Assembly (NCBI RefSeq): GCF_000213175.1
Contig: NW_009799100.1
Location: forward strand, 1,252,618-1,292,678
Direction: 5' to 3'
Length of the DNA stretch: 40,061 bases
DNA from: Neurospora tetrasperma FGSC 2508
Taxonomy: Eukaryota > Ascomycota > Sordariomycetes > Sordariales > Sordariaceae
Shown here: one piece after another, positions 1 through 10,321 of the stretch
Numbering within the stretch: the stretch's first letter is position 1
Layout: the number at the start of each line of letters is the position of its first letter
Translations under genes and position numbers: made by a program
The notes under the pieces: generated by a model
What the model saw: only the letters and a program-made list of their open reading frames with translations
The model's database searches: none
What the model was told of the DNA's origin: nothing

Positions 1-111
1 AAAAAAAAAAACCAGAAAGTGGAACTTAAAGTGGAAAAAGCGGGCAACAATCTGAATAGATCAAGAACTCTCTAGACTCAAAGATAGACATGCAAAAATG
101 AAAAAGAGTTG

Positions 112-221
112 TGCTAGAGCCGGGATTCGCACCCGGGTCTCCGCCTGAATCTCCTTGCCTCACCCTTTTTTTCGGGATCAGTTTGGGAGGGCGACGAGTT
201 AAACTACTACTCCACTCTAAC
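112..221 (-). tRNA. tRNA-Gly (anticodon CCC), intron-containing
   Basis: The minus strand folds into a complete cloverleaf. The 7-bp acceptor pairs 221-215 with 119-113 (one G-U) and has discriminator A at 112. The D stem is GAGT/ACTC. The anticodon stem is TCGCC/GGCGG with loop CTCCCAA, giving anticodon CCC at 187-185, which reads GGG glycine codons. The T stem is CCGGG/CCCGG. A 37-nt intron (183-147) sits after position 37, the standard place for eukaryotic tRNA introns, and removing it leaves a 73-nt tRNA. A T run just downstream on the minus strand (105-101) fits a Pol III terminator. One oddity is the T-loop, TGCGAAT, with G where psi-55 normally lies, so the internal B box is not the commonest form. 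Confidence 0.9.
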
Positions 222-1029
222 TTTTTTTTCTTCTTCTTCTTCTTCCTTCTATGTTGTTGTTATGAGGTGTCAGATACCCGGTTGCTTATAAACCGGCGTT
301 GCTTGGTACAAGTGACGGACGGGTAGGTGCCGCGTTTGCCTGGGTTGGTGGTGGTGGTGAAATGCTTGTTCCGGCTGGCGGCCGGTGATGATGCCAGCTG
401 GTAAGGTTTCAGAGACTTTCGTCTGGTCATTCAAGGCATTGGGTCTTGTATCTTCTAAGATCGTTTGCTCTGTGCCCAGATTGCTGGTAGTGTTGAGTTC
501 TGGTAGATACTGAAAGTTAGAGGTTACAGAATTCTGATCGTCAGACAAACATCCAGCTCTCCATTACTTTAGCAAGGAAACCGATAACCATCGAAGCCGC
601 GAGAGGATTGTCTTCTCAATCGAAACCATGAACGAAACGCAATTTCTTTCGCTCTCTATCTACCATCTTCGCTTATCAACAAAGGGTATCATCAATATTA
701 TGTACTTGAACCTATATCTTCACAGTCGTCCACTCTTCCAGTTCAGCCCACCAACCCAAAGCCGCAGCCCTCCTCATTTGGTATCGACTACCTTTTCTCA
801 TAACCATCCATCCCATCCCGCTCATAAGACCCCATCCTAACCTCCTCCATTACCGTGAAATTTTCCCTTTTCCCATTACCTTTGTTCCTAGTGCTCGGTA
901 TGACCCGTCCCCCAGCGTCACGTTCCCCAAGTCCTTAAGCTCACGCTGCTCCAATCCTTTACCCGGAACGCTCAATTTCTCATCGATAAAAACCTTCCAA
1001 ACTCTCAACCTCACGACCATCCGAGCCGC
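222..1029. other. Intergenic, no gene recognised
   Basis: This stretch lies between the tRNA and the 3' end of the long-chain-base kinase. A T/CTT-rich tract (222-245) lies immediately upstream of the tRNA. Reading frames here are short or begin at non-ATG codons. The part nearest 1030 is probably the 3' UTR of the kinase gene. Nothing else stands out. Confidence 0.6.
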
Positions 1030-3092
1030 CTAGGCCATCAACCTTTCCGTCGTTGTAACCTTGTCCCATCCATGTGGTCCAGGCGCTTCGAACACACCCC
1101 TCTTACTGAGGGTCAGCCCCAGGCCCTTGTGCACCTCCACTTGGAAGGGAGCGAACGGTCGCGCTTCGCCATCGATGCTGATCACTCCATTCGGGTCCTG
1201 GTATCGGGGTGTCAAGCGGAAAGCGGAGACCTTGCGATAGGAAACCAAGGGGTTGTCGAAAAAGTGGCCTGATTCGACCGAGAGTTGGAGGTTAATGTTC
1301 TTCCAGAGGGAGATGTCGCCGTCGGTCGTGATGAGGTCCAACAAACCATCGTTGGCGAGGGCGGCGGAGAAGAAGTTGGTGTCTGGGGCCATGTAGGCCA
1401 TCTGTCGAGGTTGTTAACGTGACTGGAAGAGCAAAGGGGGGCAAGGGAAAAACATACATTACCGCAGTAAAAGCTCCCCAACTTTTCATGCGGAACCACC
1501 TCCCAATCCTCCGGTAACTTATCATTCACCGTTCCATACTTCAACCCCGGCATTCCCTCTCCCTCTCCCTCTCCTTCTCCTTCCCCGTCGTTACTACCAC
1601 CCTCCTCGCCATCCCCGCTAGCCTCCCCATTCCCAACCTCACTTTCCGCCCCCTTCACTCCCCTCGCATAATGCCCCCTAATCTCCTCCTTCCCGCCCAC
1701 TTCCACCTTCATCGCCACATCACACGGATACGTCTTCTTCCTGATGGCCAGCGTCAAGAACCCGTACGTAAACCTTGCCGCACCCATCCACCTCAGATGC
1801 TCGGTAGTGATATCCAAATCGGCAATCAAGCCGTACGCCTGGCTCAGAAAGCTCGTCAGACGCTCTCCATCTTGCAGCGTGACGCTGCACAGGTCCAGCT
1901 TCGTCGGCACGCCCTTGACGATAGCTAGCGCCGCCAGCGAAGGGCGGTGGGTACCGTAGAGGTTACAGCTCATGGCGTTGCCCGAGCCGCAGGGTATGTG
2001 GCACACTGCCAGCTTTGAAAGCGCCTTGCGGGCATCGGGCCGCTTGGAGAGCCCATTGAAGACTTCGTGCGGCAAACCGTCGCCGGAGCAGGGGATTGCA
2101 ATGTCGTACTCTGAAATATCCAGGTCCTGCGCGAGGGTGACGGCTTCGCCGGAGTAGGTGGTGCGCACGACGGTCAATGGCATGCGCGCCGCTTCGAAGA
2201 TGGGGCGGACCTTCTTTTCAAAAATCTTGTCGGCGCCGCCGGGGCCGGCATGCGGGTTGACAAGCACCCAGGCGCGCTTGCGGCGCTGGATGGGGGCAGG
2301 GTAGGCGAGGTCGAGGACGCGGGCGACAAAGGCGTCTAAGGTGGCGGCGGAGACTGGAGGGATGGAGGGTGGTGAGAGAAGTGGCTCGCGCTCTCGGGGA
2401 CCTTGGAGAGAGGCTGAGGGGAGGGGGAACTCGAGTTGGCGGACGATGAGCTGATGTTTCTTGGGAGAGGTCTCTTCGGCGAAGTCGATGCGGAGGTAGT
2501 TGCGGTCGGGGGTGATGTAGGCCCAGAGGATGTTGTAGAATGGTACGGACCCGGGAGCGAGACGGCGCGAAGGGGTGACTGTGGAGGAGGGAGGGAAACG
2601 ATGTTAGTATACTGTCGAGAGAAATGTGGTTTAAAAATCCGATTGAGGTTGAAGCTTGAGCTTTTCCTTCCACATCGGGCCTTCTGTGTGACTGTAAGGA
2701 GGATTTGTGTGTAAGAGGAACTCGATGCTTTTTATATACCTGAGCAGCACGAACGTGACTTCTTGGTGGCAGCGGCATGTTCTGTGCATGCTTTGCGGTT
2801 AGTCTAAGGACGAACGTAGGTCTTATGAGGAAGAAGAGATGTCCAGTCCAAAGAAAATGTGCTTGTAGGAGGGATGAGATGTGACATGTATATGGAGGTT
2901 TCACATACCTTGAATCACCAAGTGATCCTTCTCGCAAGTGAGTGTGACCGTGGGCAGTTCGAGAATAGCGACATTCTTTCCGGAAGCAGAAGTAGTGGCT
3001 TGCAATGTCACGGCCTGATTGGACGGCTCTTGTGCGCTCGCCTTCGCAATGGCTGCCGCGTGTTCATCCTGTAGTTGTCGAACGTCCCCCAT
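1030..3092 (-). CDS. Sphingoid long-chain-base kinase (LCB4/LCB5, sphingosine kinase family)
   Basis: The enzyme phosphorylates sphingoid bases with ATP, controlling long-chain-base phosphates and ceramide balance at ER/Golgi or plasma membranes. Inferred exons are 3092-2909, 2781-2740, 2578-1458 and 1401-1030; phases agree and the product is 572 residues. The start is the ATG of MGDVRQ. The diacylglycerol-kinase-type catalytic domain begins near residue 180 with LVNPHAGPGG. The nucleotide-binding SGDG and following HEVFNGL lie near 240-250, PCGSGNA near 272, and the substrate-side stretch SQAYGLIADLD near 321. The final exon starts MAYMAPDTNFF and carries the conserved C-terminal DGEARPFAPFQVEVH. 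The family is recognised from these motifs. A Gly/Glu-rich linker (residues roughly 385-420, with a GEGEGE run) interrupts the C-terminal half; such inserts are common in fungal members and look disordered. The middle splice acceptor (2579) has a competing AG upstream near 2693, so the second intron border is less certain. Confidence 0.9.
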
Positions 3093-4543
3093 ATTTTCCC
3101 GTGTGTTTCGATTCTCTTTCGACTTTCTTTGGTGTCTGTAGTTTCGTTTGTATCACGGTGTCGGTCAAGGCAAGAACCTCAATGGATCCCGGTGCCGAGC
3201 TATGCGGGGAGGAGTGTACAAGTGGAATGAATGGATGGATGCGGGTGGCTTTCAAGCTTAACGGCACGCGCGAATACCCGCAACGGAGCTGATGATGATG
3301 ATGATGATGATGGGCCACAAAGAAGACAACCCGACAAATTAAAAACCTGCAGACAAAGAACACTGAAGATGCTGAAAAGTCAGAAGCAAACAGACAGTTC
3401 AAGAGAGAGATGGGATGAAACGAAGCTCGGCTCAAGTTGTTGCTGACTCGGGTCGCACTCTCGGACTCTAAGAAAGCACCGTACCGTTGACAGTCTCGCC
3501 AAAATCGGTGCTTGGCATTGTTGTCTTGGATCATGGATGGCACTTGTTGAGACAGGGGCAACGTCGGCCCTCACTGGCTGACCACAAATCCCTGCTGAAG
3601 CCGTCGTCGTTGTCTCCTCAACCGTTCTGTTGTTTGGTATGGTTGCAGTTTCTGTTCAGGGGTCAACTGCGGACCCCGTCATAGCTCCCGTCCCATTGCT
3701 GCTGCTGGCTGCTGATGCTGCACCTAAAAATCGTGCATCCATCAACTGCAGCACAGGAAGCATGTGCCCGCTTCCACTTCCACCGAGGCGCACGCACTAA
3801 CTGCCGGTGCATGCCTGGCGGGGTGGCACATCCGGTGCCGGATACGCCGGAAATATAGGCGATTTAACCGTGCCAAGGTACCAGAGCTGCCTCTACTCAG
3901 CTGGACTTCGTTGGCCACAAGTGCCCAGCATCAGACGACAACCTCCAACACATTAGAAACCTTTGTACCTTTACGTAACCCATCACGGCTGGGTATTCAG
4001 AGAGAGCACCGCTAAACAGATGATGCGGTTTCAGTTGTGTATGTATCTGCACAAAGAAAAAGTTGATGAAAACTCCGGCGTCCAAAAGAGTCCATGCTCC
4101 CTCGCCTCGCCCCGTCTACATACCTTCCTGTAGGCAACGAAGTATGCAAATCAACCTAACTTTTGGAATACCTTTCTTTGCCCCGGCCGGATAACCCTCC
4201 TGCTAGTAAAAATATCATCCTTGTTTTGTCAAACAGTCAACTCAAGCAGTCCCCGCTAGCTCATCAGCCACTCACACCCATCTACCTTGGTCCATCTCCC
4301 AGCACATATGAAGTGGTGAATAGAGATACCTTAGAACCTCTGATGACCTAGTCCTACTCCCCAAGCTTCGACTCTGCGGTTCGTTGGCTTCTAGGCTGGC
4401 GGACGCTGGACTTCAAATCGCAAGGCGCGGTAGCGCTCGCTCAAGAATTGCGACGGCACTGAAAAGGGTTCAGCCGATGGAACTTGCAACGCGTTCAAGT
4501 CCGACTCTGACAACATGCCCAAAACAGCTCGATTCGGATCCTT
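3093..4543. other. Intergenic region upstream of the long-chain-base kinase
   Basis: This 1.45-kb stretch separates the kinase start from the NAA15 stop, both genes being on the minus strand. It should hold the kinase promoter and 5' UTR and the NAA15 3' UTR. A (GAT)n microsatellite runs about 3291-3313. Open frames here begin at non-ATG codons or lack protein-like composition, and I recognise no gene. Confidence 0.5.
3291..3313. repeat. (GAT)n microsatellite
   Basis: About seven GAT/ATG units lie in the region upstream of the long-chain-base kinase. On the opposite strand they would read CAT repeats. No function is apparent. Confidence 0.85.
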
Positions 4544-6799
4544 CTAGGAACTGAACTTGGCCTTGAGCACTTCTTTGACCTTGGCCGACTGAGCATCGTC
4601 AAGAGACTCGACCGCCTTCTGGAGCTCAGCGAACTGCTCCTTGACACGGGGGTGCTCGGGGTCGAGCGCCTGAGCCGCGTTCAGGCAGCGCAACGCAAGA
4701 AGATACTTCTCTGTGGATTTATTAGTGGGAAATCAAGTACAGGGGCTGCATCAAAACTTACTCCTGCGGATGTAAACATCGAAACCGGCAATTTGGCCCT
4801 CAATGTTCTTGGGGCTAAACTGCAAGATGTTGGTGAGGAACTTCATGGCATCACCCAAAGGATCCGCCGTGGCAGCGAGCTTGAGGCCGTTCGGGTCGTC
4901 GTCTTTCTTCTTAGGTTCCTCGTCCTTCTTGGCCGTCGCCTTGTTGGGATCCTGTTTAGCAGCCTTCTCAGCGGCCTCGCGCTCGGCCTTCTGGGCTTCC
5001 TTGCGGGCCTTCTTGGCGGCCTTCTTCTTCTCAGCGGCATCCTCTCCGTTGGTGGCCTCGCCAGTGCCGTTGGTGCCGTTGGCAGAAGCCTGCTGCTTCT
5101 CAAACATATCAAGGTACAGCTTGACGGCGTCAAGAGCAGCACGGAAGTAAAAGGGGTGCTCGCGGATGCTGTCCTCCCAGCGGATCATGTCGACATAGGC
5201 ACGGATCTGACCCTTACGGAGGGAGAAGCTGTGGAAATCGAATTGGTCCTCCTGCCAGATATCGAAAATGTTGTGGATGGTGGTGAAACGCTTGAGAGCC
5301 AAGCCGGTGTTGCCACGCCGTTGCCAGGCCTCACCATCTTCAGTCAAGAACCACATGCACTGCATGTCGGTCAAGTCAGCGAGGGGTCCGCCGACAGTTT
5401 CAGCCCTCGTGAAAAGACCCATGGTCTCGAGAGCCTTCTCGTTCTCGTTGTTCCGTAGTTGGTACTTGGCGGCCTTGGAGTTGATGTAACGATCCTTGGT
5501 GTCGAGCGAACGGGCACGGTCCATGGTTTCCGAGGCCTTGGCGGTATCGCCCTGGTGCTTGAATATCCTGGCCTTGGTCATGTGGAAGTCAACGTTCTTG
5601 GGATCGAGCTCGATAGCCTGCTCAACATACTCCATGGCCTTGGCAAGGTCGCGGCTGAGGTGGTAGTTGTAATGTTGCGCCAGGAAGTAAAGAGCAGCAC
5701 CGACACCCTTGGAGCTGTCGCCGTTCGCTTGCTCAGACCCCTTATGCTCCTTCAGATACTCCTCGGCAAGGGCGAGGATGGCCTCCTTCTTGGCAACCTC
5801 AGAGCAGAGGTGCTTGAGGTTGGCAAACACCGAAGGCACACCCCTGTCCAACATGTTGGTGAGATAGCTCTTGGCAGCAGCCTTGAAGCTATCGCCGGTG
5901 AGGAAGTTGAGAGGCAACCTCTTGGCAGCATCCGAGCGAGGGTACTTGGCAGCATACTCGTCATAGATGGCCTTAAGGGCAGCCTCGTCCTTCTCGTCAA
6001 TCTCCAAAGCCTCGATCAGACCCTTGTAGTACTCGGGGTGCTCGGGGTTCCTGTCCAGCAGTGCCCGCCACGCCTTTGCCGCCTCCTCTTTCCTGTTGAG
6101 CTGACCCAAGTAGCGCGCCCGCATTTCCATAACAGCCAACCTGTCCAGGCAGTTCTTGCAGTCGGACTCGAGGTGCTCGAGCGCACGCTTGATATCGCCT
6201 CGCTCGGCAATAATGGTGTTCTTGTAAAGGAGAGCCTCGGAGTGCTCCTGGTCGGTCTTGAGGGGAACGTTGGTCATGGACTTCTCGTAGGTGGTAAGGA
6301 TGTTCTCGGCCTGTTCGAGGCTGCCTTCGAGCTGATAGGCAATCGCAAGGGCGGTCCAGTTCTGGCGGAGATGGGGCTTGGCCTTGAGCATGGCGAACCT
6401 GCTCTGGACGTAGCCCTGGTAGTCGCGGATCTGGACCTGGAGGACGGCGAGGTCACGCTGGATCTGTTGGGACTCGGGCTCGAGCTTGAGGGCAAACTTG
6501 TAGGCCTTGATGGCCTCGTCGAAGTTCTTGTGCTGGCGGTAGAGGATGCCGTAGACGTGCCAGCAGATGTGGGACTTCATGTCGACGGTGAGAGCCTCCT
6601 TGGCGAGGGCAAAGGCCTCCTCCGTCTTGCCCTGGGAGTTCATGATCAGAGCCTTCATGGACATGGTGTCGCCGTGCCTGGGGTTTTTCTTGAGGATCTG
6701 CTCGGCGGCCTTCAAGCCGCGCTTGTACTGCTTGTCCTCATAGTGGCGGATGACGGTACGAAAGAGGTTGGCCTCTCTCGTGCTCAGGGTTTGCGGCAT
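4544..6799 (-). CDS. NAA15: NatA N-terminal acetyltransferase auxiliary subunit NAA15 (Nat1)
   Basis: NAA15 is the TPR scaffold that binds the catalytic subunit NAA10 and anchors the NatA complex on the ribosome. NatA acetylates nascent chains starting with Ser, Ala, Thr, Gly, Val or Cys. Exons are 6799-4762 and 4710-4544, with a 51-bp intron. The product is 734 residues, close to the S. pombe length and shorter than budding yeast (about 850). The N-terminus LSTREANLFRTVIRHYEDKQ and the following TPR segments (residues 10-130: KALIMNSQGKTEEAF, WHVYGILYRQHKNFDEAI) are diagnostic. The TPR superhelix runs to about residue 560. A basic Lys/Ala/Glu-rich, coiled-coil-like stretch lies at about 575-645. 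The C-terminal IRRKKYLLALRCLNAAQALD crosses the splice junction and confirms it. A 5' leader (TTG)n repeat lies at 6906-6940 on the plus strand. Confidence 0.95.
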
Positions 6800-7779
6800 C
6801 GAGGAATGGACTGCGGGGTGGGACGATGAGGAAAGGGTTGTGTTTCGATGTCAAAGATGGCCGCGGGGTTGGGTTGCGGCGGAGGGACGGTTGTCGCGGA
6901 GCGGGTTGTTGTAGTTGTTGTTGTTGTTGTTGTTGTTGTTAAGCTCGGGAGGATGAAGACTCTCTCGACTCGAGTCGGAGACTGCCACTATGTCAGGTCA
7001 GGGATCAGTTCGTGGGGGAGGGGGACGAGGGGCCGGCCGAGAGTGGGCTGGTTTTGGTGGAAGTGGATGTCGTTGTTTCGGTGTCGGGGATGAGCGGAGC
7101 CTGGTGGGACAACTCTTGCTACCACAGCCAACAACATTGGGACACAGCGAGAGGGTTTGCACCACACAAGTACCTGAACCACCTAAACTTGGGGAATGTG
7201 TATCCTTACAGTCTACAGCCAAAATGGAAGAAAAAAAAAATACCCGCGACGGCCTTATGTGCTTGACAGACGTGCCCCGTGACTATTCCAGTTCTTGTCG
7301 ACGAAACTGCAAAGTGAAATTCTACAGCTGACAATTTGGTGAGATGGGCGCATTGAACAAAAAGTTGCTCTCTGCCGATTGGCCAACAGCCGGCGAAGCT
7401 CTCCCACTCACCTCCCTATAAGTGGGGTCAATCTTTAGCTAGACTCCGGCTCGGCCCTCTCGGTAACAACACCGAAGACACGGAAGCCTCCCGCCAGATC
7501 CCGCGACAACTCCTCCCGAGACAATGAAAGATTTCCATATTCCTCCCGGCGATAGACGAAAGCTTAATTTGGTGTAGATATCATCGCTTCTTTCTTCAGA
7601 TATATTGACAGAAGATCCCACTGCCCTACAATTACAACTATTCATATGGTCACACATTCAAATACGCCATACCCAATGCTTATCAGACACTTTTCCACTT
7701 ACACCACTTCCTTCCCTTACCTTCTTCTCTTCATAAGCGACCACATCACCCAGCGTCATCAGCACAAAAGAAATCATCA
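6800..7779. other. Intergenic region upstream of NAA15
   Basis: About 1 kb lies between the NAA15 start and the stop of the next minus-strand gene. It holds the trinucleotide tract at 6906-6940, which probably forms CAA repeats in the NAA15 5' UTR, and otherwise short frames with no recognisable product. The stretch 7640-7779 is CA/CT-rich and is probably the 3' UTR of the MIX23-like gene. Confidence 0.5.
6906..6940. repeat. (TTG)n microsatellite in the NAA15 leader region
   Basis: Nearly uninterrupted TTG units (one GTAG break) lie about 105 bp upstream of the NAA15 ATG. On the coding strand they read as CAA repeats, common in unstructured fungal 5' UTRs. Confidence 0.85.
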
Positions 7780-8444
7780 TCACGCCAACGGCAAATGCTT
7801 ATCCTTCCTCCACTCTCCCAAAGCCTGCTCCCACGTCTTCCCATCACTCCCACACCTCTCCCCCACAATCCCCCACGTCCTCGTCCTCACAATATTCTCC
7901 ACGCCCTGCTCCATCCTGATCACGCTCGCCAGCTGTTCCGTCCTCGGCTCTCGCGGGAAAAACCTCGCCGAGTAGGGGTCCAGCCGTTCATTCACCACCC
8001 TCTCCCGATCCTTCTGCTTCTCGGCCTCCCGGATCGCCGCCTCCGGGTCGTCCGGGTCCGGCGAGGTGGCCACCAGCGCGCAGTAACTCAGCACCTGCGA
8101 CCGCGCTTGCCACGAGGGGAACAACACTTGGTCTTTGAATTCCTGGGAGGCGGCAGGGTCGATTTGCCGGGATAAGGGCTGGGGGCTGCGCTGGGTGGTG
8201 GAGGACGGGTCGAAGCCAGCGCGGGAGGGAGTGACGAGGGCGTTGAGGTTTTGGGTTATGGTGTCGTCGATGGCGGAGCGGGACACTCGTAGGAAGTCTA
8301 TGGGGTTTGGGTCAGTAAATTGTGAAAGATTATTAAATATTTGTGTCTATAAGGTAAAGAAATCCCACCTCGTAGGGCTGCTGTCGAAAAGCAAAACTGA
8401 GGAGTGAGCGCTGGTGCGGACGGCGCGCTTGTTGGCTGGACCAT
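7780..8444 (-). CDS. MIX23 / Cid2 (caffeine-induced death) family protein, mitochondrial intermembrane space
   Basis: Members of this family (human CCDC58/MIX23, S. pombe Cid2) are small intermembrane-space proteins linked to mitochondrial protein import. Exons are 8444-8369 and 8297-7780, giving 197 residues. The start is the ATG of MVQPTSAPS; upstream open frame begins only at non-ATG codons. Removing the 71-bp intron (8368-8298) restores the family's N-terminal signature, a Cys-containing segment (QFCFS) leading into DFLRVSRSAIDDTITQNLN. The middle holds the second conserved cysteine (QVLSYCALVA) and the C-terminal part matches the ending RTWGIVGERC. Between them is a charged linker longer than in animal homologues (197 versus about 144 residues). 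The assignment rests on recalled motif similarity and is good but not certain. Confidence 0.78.
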
Positions 8445-10292
8445 GGTGTTCTTGGGCTTGGGCTTTTCGGCTGGAGGCGCTGCAGTTTGGCCAGCCGTTG
8501 CAGCAGCTTCCCCCTTCTGCGTTGTCCAAAGAAGGTTCGCCACTTTGTCGCTTTTTGTCTGATTGTGGTTACTGAAGGTATCACGAAAGCTTAGCCCTTC
8601 AAAGTTGAAACGCGCTGATAATCGTTGATATGGTAATAAGGTATCGTACGTTTAACGATCTGTCAAAAGTCTCAGGGCAATGACGATGGAAGTAACTGGT
8701 GACGATCATGGAAGCGGCGGGTGGGGGGAGCTACTGTGGAGTAAGCTGGGGTACTTAGCTTTCATTGAAGCCGGTGCCAAGCAAGCTGCCAGCTGCCAAG
8801 GGAGAGAGACATCTTGTTATGTGCACACCATCCTGTCACTATAGCGATATCAGGCTCGTCCGGCAGACTGGAAGAGAACTTCCGGCGTCGTCCATCAACC
8901 ACATCGTATTTCTCCACGACTGAAGAGTCTCGAATCTCCCGAGAGACTACCCAACCCGTTGTCTTATGCGCGCGCGCGAATAGGATTGGTGGTTAACCAC
9001 TATAAATCTCCCATTCTATCTACTTGTTATCATTCAATCAAAATCGATCGTCATCCCCAAACTTCAAGTCATCAAGTAGCTACCTCCTACCTATCTACAC
9101 TACTACCACGCACCCTCATCGGAATCCCAAAAGATGCCAGATTCTGCATGTAAACCCCAAAGCCCAAAAAAAAGAAAAGAGGGCGACAAAAAAATTCCGA
9201 TTCTACTCCGAGACGCGAAACCGACGCCGCTCGCCGTTTTAAAACGAACACCGACCATTTGGATCTCCTGTCTTGCCACCTGCGTCTTGGTTTCTTCCGA
9301 TCTCTCCCCACATTTTCGTCATTTGTCTCTCCCACATCCTCCCTGGGAATCTCAGGTTCCCTCTTGTTCAAGCCTCTTATCCAGTCATCTAGCCATTCGC
9401 CCCCTTCAGAAAGGAGAGGGAAAACAAAAAGGAAAAGAAGGAAGAAAATACCCTTCTCCTTATCCACGAACGCCTCTTCTGAACTGAACCCCTTCTTTTC
9501 TTCACAATGGACGGACATGATGAGATTGGAAATTACTTGCAGAAACTATCAGGCCATGTATAACACTTTTCAACAAAACTAGTACGCTGTACTAGTATAT
9601 AAGCCAAGTCTCAGCCAGCCATCTTTTTTTTGTGTCTGGGTGTCATTTAGCAAGCGCCTCACCAACGCCTCGATTGGTCTCTATTGGGAAAATCCTCCTC
9701 AAGAGATTGCTTGCCCGGCCGGAACAAGCCCAAGTCATTTACAGCGCACCACGTTTTCCTCGGTGGTCTCTTCCTCATTGCTATTAGTCTAGCAAAAGGG
9801 AAAGAGGCGCCGCCCACCAATTTCCCTTAGTTTCTTTGGTTCGAGGGACGAATCGCAGTGTTCTTGTCGGTGCTTGCTTTGCTGTTGAAGACAAGTTGAA
9901 CTGGTACCTCGACACTAGTGCTGAGTGCCGAACATTTGGTAGGATTGGTACCTGACTAGTCGTGTACACGAGGTTAACCATGTCTTACCTTTCTTCTTGT
10001 GATCCCTCTAGCGTGGTTGATCGCTTGGTTTGATCTTCTTCCTTGGTCAGACTCCTTGTTCTGGTTGCTCGGCGAAGGCGCATGTGGATTGTTTATAAGC
10101 TACACAATTGTACGACGCGTCGTCGATCTGCATATGTCCTTCCCCTTTTCGCTGTCCCAGCTTCACTTATTAAAAGTTATTTACCCTTCGTACGTATGTT
10201 TGTTCAATTCATATAAGTTCAACGTCTATGTCTGGAGTCAACAACAAAAGCCATGTTTCATCACGTCAGACCTTCAAGGATTCAGCTAGACG
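8445..10292. other. Divergent promoter region, no gene recognised
   Basis: This 1.85-kb stretch separates the divergent MIX23-like (minus) and ankyrin (plus) genes and should contain both promoters. It has pyrimidine-rich tracts around 9050-9480 and a perfect 8-bp inverted repeat with a 3-nt loop at 9578-9596. The ORFs present overlap on both strands and have no protein-like character. Confidence 0.5.
9578..9596. repeat. Perfect short inverted repeat
   Basis: ACTAGTAC and GTACTAGT are separated by GCT, a perfect 8-bp stem with a 3-nt loop in the divergent intergenic region. It could be a palindromic protein-binding site or chance. There is no supporting context. Confidence 0.5.
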
Positions 10293-10319
10293 ATGGCCTC
10301 AGTCTCGATAGCGGTCTAG
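10293..10319 (+). promoter_or_regulatory. Upstream ORF (8 codons) in the ankyrin gene leader
   Basis: An ATG at 10293 opens an 8-codon frame (MASVSIAV) that stops at 10317-10319, only two bases before the inferred main start at 10322 and out of frame with it. If it lies in the mRNA leader it would force termination and reinitiation, or leaky scanning, so it is a candidate translational control element. Whether the transcript starts upstream of it is not visible. Confidence 0.4.
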
Positions 10320-10321
10320 GC

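Noticed and set aside
270-548. 92-codon minus frame near the tRNA
   Set aside because: It starts at TTG and has a His/Gln/Pro-rich tail from simple sequence. No motif or splice context supports it.
5459-6829. 456-codon plus-strand frame opposite NAA15
   Set aside because: It is an antisense shadow created by C/G-ending codons of NAA15. Its composition (Leu/Val/Gly-rich) is typical of such shadows and it matches nothing.
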